Of a stretch of 64,000 nt of DNA, positions 12,801 through 18,531 are shown in pieces. The stretch spans positions 62,001-126,000 of the forward strand of contig JAJVIK010000008.1 in assembly GCA_022072055.1 (NCBI GenBank). Reading direction: 5' to 3'. Each line of letters begins with the position of its first letter. Within the stretch, counting starts at the first letter, position 1. Below the pieces are notes generated by a model, which had not been told where the DNA came from, did no database searches, and worked only from the letters and a program-made list of their open reading frames with translations. The translations under genes were made by a program, and so were the position numbers. The DNA comes from a bacterium (lineage in GTDB: Bacteria > Hinthialibacterota > Hinthialibacteria > OLB16).

Positions 12801-15800
12801 CCATCACCTTGGGGGTCGGGCCGTTGACATTGGCGGGAGTGGGGGCGAAGACGCTGAGCGCGGCGGTGGTGTTCTGGCCGAACTCGAGAAACCCGTGGTT
12901 GCTGACCACCACGGAGTTCCAGCACTTGCCGAAGAAGGGGAACTCAAAACCGTTGGTGAAGGCGATTTCGATCCCTTGATCCGGTCCGCCGAGCGGATTG
13001 AATCCGACCGAAACCGGAGCCACGGCCGCTTCGACAGCCGGGGGCAGCGGGGGCAGCACATCGCCGTTGGGGCCCGGGTACCCGATGAGAACCGAGGTCG
13101 CGCCGGAGGTCCCAACCAGGTCGTTCTGTGGGAGGAAGGCAATCGACAGGTTGTCCAGATCGGCGGGGTTGCCGAGCGTCGTGAAGATTTCATAGCTGCC
13201 GGTGGCGCTCATGGTGACCGGGCTGGCGGCGCTGATGTCCACCGCGCTCACCGGACCCCCGAAGCCGGGGGCCACTCCGGCAAGGCCATCCGTGCTGTTC
13301 ATCCCCTCGTACTCGAACAGGATCGCGCCGGTGGAATACAGGGTCACTCGGAAGGTGTTCTGGTCCATGATCCCAAACTGCGGGACATTGATCCAGCGGA
13401 TGATGAGCCTATCGGCTTGTTGTTCGGAGGTGATGGAGCCCGCCGCGGCCGGGTTGAAGTCGTCCCAGAAGGGCGCGATGCGCGGAACTCCGTTGGTGAA
13501 CTCCGCCACGGACTCGGTCGGGTCGGGGTCGCCGTTCTGGAAGGTCAGGTTGCCGTTCGAGTTGACCCACACGCTGTCATAGAGCACGCCGAAGAACGGG
13601 AAGGCGAACGAGCCGCTGAAGTTGACCTCGACCGAATCGTCATCCCCCGGCGTGAGGGCCGACTGACCGGCCGGAGTCCCCGGTCCCGGAAGCCCGGAGC
13701 TCCCGGAGGAGAAGGTCGGGACCGTGGAGAAGCCGTTGACCGAGAGGTTGTCGTTCACAATCGCTCGGAACGGATTGTTGATGGTGGTGAGCGGGCCGGT
13801 GGTGCGAACCGTGAAGGTGATCTGGTCGCACTGGCCGCCGTTGCCGACTTCGTCCGTGGCCTGGGAGATGAGGGTGTAGGTTCCATCGCCCAATCCGACC
13901 ACGTTTTCGCTGAAGGTGAAGGTCGCGCTGGTCCCGGAAACGCCGACCGTGGCTGAGGCCACCACCGCGTTCAGGCTGTTGAGGATCCGGTAGCCGATCG
14001 CCGCGAGGCCGGAGCCGAGATCGGTGGCCGAGATGGTGATGTCGGTGGCCCCGAGCACGGTGTTATCGAAGCTGAAGCAGACTCCATCCTCGGGGGCATC
14101 GATCGAACAGGTCGGGGCGGTGAGGTCCACGATGACCTCGAAGGTCACGCAGCAGATGTTGGCGGTTCCGGTGGCGCCATCCACCAGGCAGACATTGATG
14201 TCGGACACATCTCCATCCCCGAGGCCGTAGGCCGTCGGGTCGAAAGGCGAATTGATCGGAGTGCTCCCGAGCGCGGGCGGATCGGAGGTGAAGAGAACAT
14301 CCGTGGCTCCGGTCAGCAAGGCCGTGGCGTTGGCGGCGGTCACCCCCGTGTCGAAGGATGAGGAGGCGTCGTCATCCCCCAAGGTCGCGGAAAGAACCAA
14401 TCCGGCGGCCCCCACAAAGACACTGGAGCCCGCGGTCGGGAATCCGAGAACCGCGCACGAGGAAGTGTCGTCCACAAAATAGTTTTCGGTGTCGCTGCCC
14501 TGCAGGTTGGCGGCATCCACCGCGTAAGCGGTAACCGAAAAAATCTCGTCATCCGAAAGCAGCGGATCGACCGGGATCACGGCGCTCCAATTCACATTGA
14601 ACGCGCCGGGGTTGTCCACGGTCGCCACCACGACCGAGGTTCCGCTGTCGGTGGTGTATTCCACGGTCACCGCCTGAACCCCGGAGCCGAGGTCGGAGGC
14701 GGTCCCCGAAAGCAGGAAGCTCACGTTCACTCCCACATTGGGCGGAAGCGGGCTGGTGATGTCCACCACGGGCGGAACGGTGTCCACTCGGACCACGACG
14801 GAATCGCAGACCGTGGCGTTCCCGACCGTGTCCGTGGAGCTCATGATCAAGGTGTACAAGCCATCCGCGCCCGGATTGACCAAACCGGTGACCTGGGTCA
14901 CCCCGCAGATGGTGGTCACTCCGACCACTTCCACGCAGGATTCCAGGACACCCGCCGCGCCCACATCCGTGGCTTGGCCGATAATCGAGATGGCGGTGAC
15001 CACATCCCCGGAGGCGGGAGAGATCAGGCTGCAAATCGGCGGCTCATAGTCCGCGGTGACCGTGGCCGAGGCCCCGAAACACTCGTTACCCACGTCAACC
15101 GCCCCGTCTCGAGCCTCGATCGTGATAATCGATGTTTCCCCGTGGTTCAGATTGAAGTCCAGGGTGGGGAGGATATGGATACCACCCAAGGCGGGCGGAG
15201 GACCGGATGTGTAAACCTCAGTCGCCCCGTTCAATAGAGCGGTCAAAGTGACTTGGTTGATCCCGGCGTTGCAGGCCCCGAGGAAATCATCATCGTCGGC
15301 GGAAACGATGAAGGCGCCGCCCCCGGGACCGAAAACCGAGGGCGCGCTGATGAAGGCGATCGGGCACAAGTTGTCCACGCAGAAGCAGGATGTGGCGACT
15401 CCGACCAGGCCACAGTCATCCAGCGCCTCCACGGTCACGTACAAAATTTCATCGTCCGCGAAGAGCGGATCCACCGGAACAACGCCGGTCCAAGCCGAGG
15501 TTCCCGAGGCCAGAACAAAACCGGACCCCGTGCTGGTGGAATAGTTGACCGTCACGCTCACGATGGTGGCGTTGGCGTCCACTGCGGTTCCCGACAGGGC
15601 GAACTGGACGTTCACGGGCGTGTTCTTGGTGGGAGAGTCCACCGTCACCGTGGCGGGAGTGTTATCGATCCGAATGGTGAAATCGGGCCCCGCGCCCGGG
15701 TCTCCGGATCCGGTTTCCAGGCTGTTGCCGTTATAGTCGGCGGCGGTCGCGGAGTAAGTGTACAGCCCATCCGGCAAGGTGGTTGTGTCGAACGAGACTT

Positions 15801-17217
15801 GAGCCGTTCCGGTGCCGGGGCCGACGGTCACGTTGGAGGCGACCCCGATGGTGTTTCCATTGAGTTCAAAGGTCACGGTCTGAATCCCGCCGCCGGCGGG
15901 GGAATCATCCGAGACTGTCGCGCTGAAGATGACCGTGCCGTTGACCTTGGCCCCATCGGCCGGCGTCGCCAGCTCGATCAGGTCGGGCGGCAGGATGTCC
16001 GTGGTGAGGAGCGAGACCGAGTTCGAGACGCACGAGGTCCGGTTGTTGTCGGTGACCAGGACGATGCCGTAGGTGTAGGTCACGTTGTTGAGACGTGGAA
16101 GGGTCGGATTGGAGGGGGTGTGGTAATAGATGATCGTGTCGTTCGAGGTTCCCGAGGAGTAATTGATCGAATCAATCAGGAAAGAAGACCCCAGGTTCGA
16201 GGAGTCGATCAGCGCGCCGTCATCGCGCGCGTACACGCGAACCACGGCGGGGGTGACATCGCCGGGGTCGCTGACCAGCGACAGGGTGTTCATGGTGAAG
16301 CTCACGCAATTCACGGGGACCCCCGCGAGGAGGAGTTGCGCGGCGGCCACGTCATCCGGCGGGGTGACCGCCGAGGCGCGCTGGTTTGAGGAAAGGGGCG
16401 AACCGCCGCTCTGATTCCCCACCGTGTCCTGGATGCGGATGCCGTACGCAAGGGCCGTCCCGGCGGGCGCCGGGTCGGTGTAGGTCGTGGAGTTATCCCG
16501 GTCGTAGGGGAAGATCTCCTGGGTGGTGACGATGTTCCCGGGGACCGGGTCGGAGGTCAGGTCGAAGGCTTCGGATTGGGCCACTCGGTAGAGGATGAAA
16601 TCGAAGCGATAGTTGGCGCTGGGAGAGGCGAACTGGCGAACCGGGTGGAGGACCGGGTTCGAACCAGAGTCGCCGACTTCATCGTTCGGATTGACAAAGG
16701 CGACATCGACATTGCCGGTCCCATCGCTGCAAGTCAGCGTGAACTGGTTGATTCCCATCGTGGAGGGCGGGTTGGCGTCCGCCACCGCCCCTTGGATGCT
16801 GGAGGGAACATCGCCGCCGATCCCGACCTCCTTGGCCCGGACCAGGTACCAGTATTCGCCCGCGCTGACCGTGGTCGTGCCCGCGTTGAATCCATTGGCC
16901 ACGTTGGTGGCCTCAAGTCCCGTATTCACCAGGGTCGTGGGAGCGCCGTCGTTCACAGGGATATTGGAACCGATCAGCGTTCCCGCGGTGAAGGCTCCGA
17001 TGACCGGCATCACGGAGGAGCTGATCCGATACACATCCACTGAGAGCGCGCCCGCGGCTGTGTTGGAGACCGTGAAATTCAAGCTCACGATCCCCCCCGG
17101 CCCCGGCACGGTCGTGAGGTCGGTGTTGAAGACCACCGCGGAGGCGCGCGGCGCGCACACTCCCGCGAGGATGGTGAAGATCGCACCAAGGGTAAACGCT
17201 GAACGCAGCCGGGACAT
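835..17217 (-). CDS. giant secreted multidomain surface protein, 5460 residues
   Basis: The start is fixed by AAAGGAGG seven bases before ATG 17217 and a clean signal peptide (residues 1-27, ending PRASA). The open frame runs 32 codons further upstream, without a ribosome site or signal. The protein is a chain of Ig/FN3-like beta domains with many PPxVxITSP-like edges. Residues 1034-1809 and 1810-2565 form a tandem duplication of about 760 residues, each copy with two nidogen-like blocks (FPFFG..YDSVWVNSNG, PRIAPFWDDFNP). A region near 4190-4460 resembles an NHL/SMP-30 propeller. Many 60-100-residue repeats with DDxIxGxPGAV and a DxAGNxS-type end follow. Residues 5162-5460 hold about six short repeats (YVLDGFGGVHTGG ... 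ARDLE). I see no LPXTG, PEP-CTERM or obvious type IX sorting tail. It is probably an adhesin or surface-layer-like protein; ligand unknown. Confidence 0.92.
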   Translation of the reverse strand: MSRLRSAFTLGAIFTILAGVCAPRASAVVFNTDLTTVPGPGGIVSLNFTVSNTAAGALSVDVYRISSSVMPVIGAFTAGTLIGSNIPVNDGAPTTLVNTGLEATNVANGFNAGTTTVSAGEYWYLVRAKEVGIGGDVPSSIQGAVADANPPSTMGINQFTLTCSDGTGNVDVAFVNPNDEVGDSGSNPVLHPVRQFASPSANYRFDFILYRVAQSEAFDLTSDPVPGNIVTTQEIFPYDRDNSTTYTDPAPAGTALAYGIRIQDTVGNQSGGSPLSSNQRASAVTPPDDVAAAQLLLAGVPVNCVSFTMNTLSLVSDPGDVTPAVVRVYARDDGALIDSSNLGSSFLIDSINYSSGTSNDTIIYYHTPSNPTLPRLNNVTYTYGIVLVTDNNRTSCVSNSVSLLTTDILPPDLIELATPADGAKVNGTVIFSATVSDDSPAGGGIQTVTFELNGNTIGVASNVTVGPGTGTAQVSFDTTTLPDGLYTYSATAADYNGNSLETGSGDPGAGPDFTIRIDNTPATVTVDSPTKNTPVNVQFALSGTAVDANATIVSVTVNYSTSTGSGFVLASGTSAWTGVVPVDPLFADDEILYVTVEALDDCGLVGVATSCFCVDNLCPIAFISAPSVFGPGGGAFIVSADDDDFLGACNAGINQVTLTALLNGATEVYTSGPPPALGGIHILPTLDFNLNHGETSIITIEARDGAVDVGNECFGASATVTADYEPPICSLISPASGDVVTAISIIGQATDVGAAGVLESCVEVVGVTTICGVTQVTGLVNPGADGLYTLIMSSTDTVGNATVCDSVVVRVDTVPPVVDITSPLPPNVGVNVSFLLSGTASDLGSGVQAVTVEYTTDSGTSVVVATVDNPGAFNVNWSAVIPVDPLLSDDEIFSVTAYAVDAANLQGSDTENYFVDDTSSCAVLGFPTAGSSVFVGAAGLVLSATLGDDDASSSFDTGVTAANATALLTGATDVLFTSDPPALGSTPINSPFDPTAYGLGDGDVSDINVCLVDGATGTANICCVTFEVIVDLTAPTCSIDAPEDGVCFSFDNTVLGATDITISATDLGSGLAAIGYRILNSLNAVVASATVGVSGTSATFTFSENVVGLGDGTYTLISQATDEVGNGGQCDQITFTVRTTGPLTTINNPFRAIVNDNLSVNGFSTVPTFSSGSSGLPGPGTPAGQSALTPGDDDSVEVNFSGSFAFPFFGVLYDSVWVNSNGNLTFQNGDPDPTESVAEFTNGVPRIAPFWDDFNPAAAGSITSEQQADRLIIRWINVPQFGIMDQNTFRVTLYSTGAILFEYEGMNSTDGLAGVAPGFGGPVSAVDISAASPVTMSATGSYEIFTTLGNPADLDNLSIAFLPQNDLVGTSGATSVLIGYPGPNGDVLPPLPPAVEAAVAPVSVGFNPLGGPDQGIEIAFTNGFEFPFFGKCWNSVVVSNHGFLEFGQNTTAALSVFAPTPANVNGPTPKVMGFFADIGGHLGGGTFYRQFDDRFQVIYDSVPETLGAPGNINDITITLYNTGAVQFEYGTITYFSTAADTNVGIGVAGGVSGQPVDGYESIPLVTNGVLRNPIDISGLPGAATQFAVLDKVQYEVFNATNVLDVTPVIGFQGSTIFTAPGSFNPITGAWSANLVISPTFCSDGDPFSVCALGFGGCTANTRGPATNKVYVLDVTDPTVTMNVDVTPGGCSDLTLELDGILSDVGVPGWRIDSGICDVELEVWQGGVQVAAIGPEDIYVGVMPLSDILPWGPDDGPLFYSATVSNVTLNVVSLVPFGLNMVVRDCARDVANVTETYPGAVPEIYVLDPTVPECALLAPSDGACISYANTVLGATDIIITTTDTGGCPGQVGYEVRNLGGGVVASGTSAVSAMVETVAFSVNFAALGDGVYDIIAFATDQVGNGTQCDAIQVTVDLNGPPVQIADHDEAIVNGDVDITGLAGSVIYATGAAAVPGSLGAFISTSALSLSDDTFTQVNLPFNFPFYSGTYSDMYVGSNGYITFGGGDADFSETPVEFEDGLPRIALFWDDLNPGAGGTVSVDLYSGAAVVRYESVPEFFSFGANSATATLYVNGAIVIEYGNLTLTGFLVGVSPGGGAPAIQPDINTGGPFDMVFNGLFEAYSVIHDLTDETVVFLRADGVTTADSVDLWYPGPGGSVLPPLDATTEAAVSPVDVFNPMIHNASSIVEVPFTNGFEFPFYGRCWNSVFISARGLVEFGTGTISTGVPTQALVNAVTPKIMGLWSRIDGSGASGGTTTYRQYDDRFIIDYDTVPDDSTLGTNTFSITLYNTGAVALDYVSTNAVTYFDCAVGINSGVVGQDISGYGDVPGGVQTNGLERAQTNLSGLPGAPTQASVSDQSHWEIFNDTFDIGPSFAFQGTSIQVVGLPLDASGAWAYNVPISATFCGDGDPFGVSAKAFGGCNGITRGPSDNRLYAIDRTYPAVALFNVVDPFTFNSYVGECFHGLFGVLFTANDAGLMGYRIDSGICTYAASIYQNGALIGSVTGTLPDRPNQGGILLASLVDPVAIGLQPGWFGIDVSAGDCAINLANVNSEFGGSPPETFYYDPLEPKSQPICSRLFIAAVTEIASVSRTILYEIDPDHSDLLNTEVVGSLMLPAEISSATGCALGYDNDRLYYGDTNSASGANTIFVYDVSVPGSIVLTATLTLPASVTVVAGMGAEGGRLYINEQASDDQLYVLDAATGAYLGAQPAFFPLPGAELEVVAVGSGAFGRTFFAERFDPAGAPPPRDRFFESFPGGTNFITPGLPSFRTVGMGFSGTRLFHGRIEPMGNVIREVATTFEQAAFNAGFELNTFFIPDGATVCAVAAAPALYDCTICLNDLPYKLAAAVTDTAPCPMSRVDLFAYDVEVGPASALLVNTATDITTGLVRRGLLTFPDTSVLPTSAAIACATITEATLRQILPDGEGQIRVISQAYDGAVPTPNVESATGMLIRGITFTVDIRAPRVPYLASLPFAATSGSAATVDLTVRFEDFGTGLNVTTDPPTLTGLFSVLGGSATDATFTLSLAPAVNGVVTGTASFAPANLTLPATGSAYIDFVVSATDNCANATTVVLLDRFIIDNQTPLADDPDPYYPAEDIIANGTGGGLLWSYTNPLVWTGNEMFNMDAWDEAFNTAFPGTLAELPNILGGTLAFPVIPQATSCDEFNPGIEPDIDFSPSGVASVELYYATGPADATPALLAFSNFIDVATEIVDVTGGGYIPLSKASALRCATGTFVWDVSSLPATTPGSDDYFYLKTITRDHAGNSLDPVFGPLINLDVIPPTRTIITAQALFGTPDVRLDWEYIPIDNVGTIGYEIYRTRTTVDDVLDANPFTDFDLIGVICAYDGNGQPITEFLDTSVPPEGTYAYFIVAFDQAGNGWSGNSLATNDACEPFAVGLAGNISNIVAAAPNDLVDPYPVTNLRVRAGEPDDGILLSWDIPSVPVGGGPVRPTGDNIAISVWEIFRDQRSGPIAESEVSEPDGDIVRDPDLLIGTVVNIILPDMTTPTGTLRPQPTQVVAEKASISAATPNLLVLFMDPLNVGSVSRVFNKTTGESYQVLAATGETIDITGTVLPAPTDVVLVDYLTDNRTFVDHTALPGHSYSYAVVSRDAAGNRSLISTSVLVGDATAVAFDTTPPEPIETLQAHPDPFSEDIGLFWDSTPYDQVGVTGYDIYRRLGGDPIEFLSHFDNEKISEALCPVICFAPNAATVTLTLATSAIDVDLLKVIDTTRNRLIPSATESVDPVNLPNYSLSGDQLTIRNIDESPVAWAPGATIFNNIKVVAFKAATSLYNGGGFDPQTFFLDNDTIGGAPYSYVVLGVDPWGNVADISNNGFAVANDFTPPATPTVTVDSNCFHEDDYVIVRPDPNDPDVVQAWAFADPGLTDLIGSELDFVGNGFFQVPIGANLYEDVWVVVTDFSGNTSPSVNVVNDIVPPAPLTSAEVTILSNPPGTDDILIAKPSDPDAVTVVVYRDDSLFNVVDSVEDIDDGAADGCWTLNLGDNLSSTFYVTVADAACNESDDLAIGNDTAPPGEPQVTVHNNTIGSGCTRVPVDDTLTAWVSADTSLVKVYEDVALTSLIALVPVTGPGVGPIYIGDNNSFTPGSLDTVYVIACDAAGNSSGAAHAHIDITAPLITELSIFEQFPQEPGTFPRVEDEVDVQIDIDSAEVDEVVCVKVFTESPTLNRESPGTLTTAPNFNLHGLAADATSSVYFSNWDGVAMGADDVIYRLDQFGTFNTVHTGLVEPTGLAVSNLGQGNLWVASRNPGSPSQVRLTEMTTTGLVLQDIDFAIPAPVAGMTFGATDVLYFITESGAQVFAYDTALATLTPLLAGITEQGRGLAFDGVSTLYISLLATPGNPFSGQVFSFDLTTSTLNLVLVNLAEPAGLALDRRGGLHFGETGLDFLGERIVPQRVSELRPGTDGALVLAQASLLEPAATMVGPVIDTYGRLVTASVENGTILMYQANRRSSVLVDTGVGVQIPPTARILAQRVPGDDFRIEGVRIGDNKVQEVLACAVDKAGNTSNVIASAINDVVGPQFLAVAVVQNPPGVEDTIYGFTDPFTVVRAYADAYLNNRIDREDNAIRTDRLGFFYDLRVGDNQNPFVVLASEDEAGNLSFPFGLFNDIFAPDAPVGDLVEVLSACPGSDDQVVGLPGAVEPNCTVEIYSDFDLTQLVATTVADASGAFGPVSIGDDLYEVLWIACSDAAFNFGPPLVLDGENGRSVNDLVPPPPVDLQNVVLHQLGTGEDLIEGLPGAVDPEDTARVRLFADPDLLLEVGGGYSPIELANATGGWSASTLGFNFQVGANLAGFERMYLVAEDSACNRSTAVSLTFDISIATPDAERILFNADNPNHNTIRGIEGAVPSNCTIQFSTSVLDFTNSILGTPLLGVAFSDGSGAFQAIDVGRVGAPISYVVAIDEHGNVSEIVEIDTADRVPPATPNLDEFVLVERGRAFNDTVRGRRGAVGQGEEDLWLHAYNEPSLNSELPGFPILVPAGGFNSVPTPGSFPETSIGDNHADNSVNPPAVVGTAAVWFTAEDEFGNESQPARLPLDVAIPNPDPTKIYVVSQNPQTDAYIIGMNRAVEGHSRVLVSADLNAVLVFGNFYSDDNGAWDAVNIGPLLRQPDVISGAYLFPDRRDTVYVRSVDLAGNKSAIVPISVEIVTYAVLDAFGGVTMRNGLEGVADSLQPTFLPDGVARDLEPGFYRANGALDTGFVVGDPALPEFTASPTGFYRMTGTGQIAGLGDVLPVDQTGFTPFSGDYAKDIEVSPTQPGPKVGVYMLDGAGSIYTFGGADPLIGVALGGDLARDLELYYQPDGTVKGGYILDGRGGVSNLGAAPAIVPPPPFLPDEDVFIDIELVKNPSTLAVEGAFVLSKFGQIVTGGITDGDFVADTTRGVPFFGFNIARDLELSIDEVGAVIGLYVLDGFGGVHTGGQAPKIHDAPFFGFDVARDLEIVRPSPQQ
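838..1734 (-). repeat. C-terminal ~50-residue propeller-like repeats of the giant protein
   Basis: Residues 5162-5460 contain six units pairing a YVLDGFGGVHTGG-like strand pair with a linker ending in ARDLE or a variant (ARDLEPGFY, KDIEVS, ARDLELYY, IDIELV, ARDLELSI, ARDLEIV). A six-fold repeat of this length suits a beta-propeller closing the chain at its C-terminus. Confidence 0.7.
9523..14118 (-). repeat. tandem duplication of a ~760-residue module inside the giant gene
   Basis: Copy 1 is encoded by 14118-11791 (776 codons) and copy 2 by 11790-9523 (756 codons). Both run in the same order: a Cys-containing entry (APTCSIDAPEDGVC versus VPECALLAPSDGAC), an Ig-like domain ending DxVGNGxQCDxI, a first nidogen-like block, a second block beginning near GFEFPFFGKCWNSV or GFEFPFYGRCWNSV, a segment with FCxDGDPFxVxAxxFGGC, and an exit with WRIDSGIC or YRIDSGIC. 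Divergence is substantial, so the duplication is old and kept by function rather than recent. Confidence 0.85.
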
Positions 17218-17835
17218 GGCTTGCCTCCTTTGACTCATGTTCGGACCGCTTGAGTTATTCACAGGGGGTGTTGAAAACAAGGTGGGCGCGGCAATACAAC
17301 AGTGACCAGACACAGCTCGTCTCCTTCGATTCGAACCAAATCCCTCTTCCTCGCATTGACGCGCGGAAGAACCCCATCCCAGAACAACGGCAAAGAAAGG
17401 ACACTGATCAGCGCGATGCTACGCCAAGCCCCCTCGGTGTGTCAACGGTTAGATACCGGGCCTCAGTCGAAAAAACCGAAAGAACACATGGAAGTGCGAA
17501 TCCTGATGGGAGGCTCTTTTCTGACATTGTTGCGCACGCTTTCACCGGCCACGGATCTCCATTTGGGCTTATCGGCGTGGGGCCTGAACGACTGAAGTGA
17601 GAATTCAGAATGGGCGGAAAGGGGAAAAAACTTGTCATTTTGCGGACTAAATCTGCAAGAACCATCATGTCTGGCACGCTTTCTGCTAAAAACGGCCCCC
17701 TTTTTCCTATTGACAGGCTTGAGGCTGGGACGGAAACTTCCGGGTCGCCATGGGGTGGCCGCCGGGGAGAGCTGGGTCCTCTCGGATGGGGACCCGCCGG
17801 GGGTCAAGAAGGGCGGCTGAGAGGAGGAGGCTGGA
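17218..17835. other. 618-base divergent intergenic region, giant gene and trpF
   Basis: Upstream sequences of both neighbours lie here. I find a good promoter for the giant gene (listed separately), its SD AAAGGAGG just before 17217, and the trpF SD GAGGAGGAGG at 17821-17830. On the plus strand a TTGACA occurs at 17710-17715 but no convincing -10 follows 17 bases later. Short open frames across the region lack ribosome sites and coherent composition. Nothing else was recognised. Confidence 0.6.
17416..17445 (-). promoter_or_regulatory. sigma70-type promoter for the giant gene
   Basis: On the minus strand a perfect TTGACA (17445-17440) is followed after 18 bases by TAGCAT (17421-17416). The start point would lie near 17409, giving a leader of about 190 bases before ATG 17217. 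Confidence 0.45.
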
Positions 17836-18471
17836 ATGAGTTTGAGGGTGAAGATTTGCGGGATCACGCGACGCGAGGACGCCGAGGCGGCGCTCGCCGG
17901 CGGCGCGGATGCCATCGGCTTCGTTTTCCATCCGGAATCAAAGCGCTATATTGATGTTCAGGCGGCCCGGGAGATCACGGCGGGGCTTCCCCCCTTTGGT
18001 CTGCGGGTCGGGGTGTTTGTCGAACCGACCTTCCAGGCAGTGATCGAGGCCGCCAAGGCCATCCATCTGGACACCATCCAGCTCCATGGGGCGGAGCCTC
18101 CCGAGATCGCCGAGGACCTCCGCGCCGAGGGGTTGCGGGTTTGGAAGGCGGTTCGCGTCGACGGCCGGGAGTCGCTCCGGGTCTATGAGGATTACCCCTG
18201 TGACGCTTTGGTCCTGGATGCCTTCGACCCCGCCCGTCCGGGCGGGACCGGTCAGACCTTCGATTGGGGCGTCGTGGCGGGCTGGAGTCCCCCGGTTCCC
18301 TGGATCCTTTCGGGGGGCTTGACCGCGGACAACCTGGGGGAGGCGCTCCAGATGCTTACCCCCTGCGGAGTGGATGTCTCCAGCGGCGTGGAATCGAGTC
18401 CCGGAGTCAAGGATCACGACCTGGTCCGGGCTTTCCTTCAGCGAGCGAAGCAGGAACTGGTGCCCGCATAG
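17836..18471 (+). CDS. trpF: phosphoribosylanthranilate isomerase
   Basis: This is the TrpF (beta/alpha)8 barrel of normal length (211 residues). It catalyses the Amadori rearrangement of N-(5-phosphoribosyl)anthranilate in tryptophan synthesis, in the cytoplasm. Diagnostic stretches are all present: KICGIT with the catalytic Cys near the N-terminus, a GTGQTFDW loop after LDAFDP, LSGGLTADN, and the phosphate-binding GVDVSSGVESSPGVKD near the C-terminus. The start has an excellent SD (GAGGAGGAGG, five bases before ATG). No other trp gene is nearby, so trpF is detached from the rest of the pathway. It lies 60 bases before a radical SAM gene, from which a short hairpin separates it. Confidence 0.96.
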   Translation: MSLRVKICGITRREDAEAALAGGADAIGFVFHPESKRYIDVQAAREITAGLPPFGLRVGVFVEPTFQAVIEAAKAIHLDTIQLHGAEPPEIAEDLRAEGLRVWKAVRVDGRESLRVYEDYPCDALVLDAFDPARPGGTGQTFDWGVVAGWSPPVPWILSGGLTADNLGEALQMLTPCGVDVSSGVESSPGVKDHDLVRAFLQRAKQELVPA

Positions 18472-18489
18472 AAATCTGGTAAGATGGGA

Positions 18490-18512
18490 GGGTTGAGGTT
18501 TGGTCTCAACCC
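18490..18512 (+). terminator. 8-bp hairpin between trpF and the radical SAM gene
   Basis: GGGTTGAG at 18490-18497 pairs perfectly with CTCAACCC at 18505-18512 around a 7-base loop. There is no U-tract. It may be a weak terminator or an mRNA processing site. Confidence 0.4.
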
Positions 18513-18531
18513 GGATGGAAAGGTTGGCTTA

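Noticed and set aside
17218-17313. 32-codon N-terminal extension of the giant protein
   Set aside because: It would bury the signal peptide; the strong SD at ATG 17217 sets the start.
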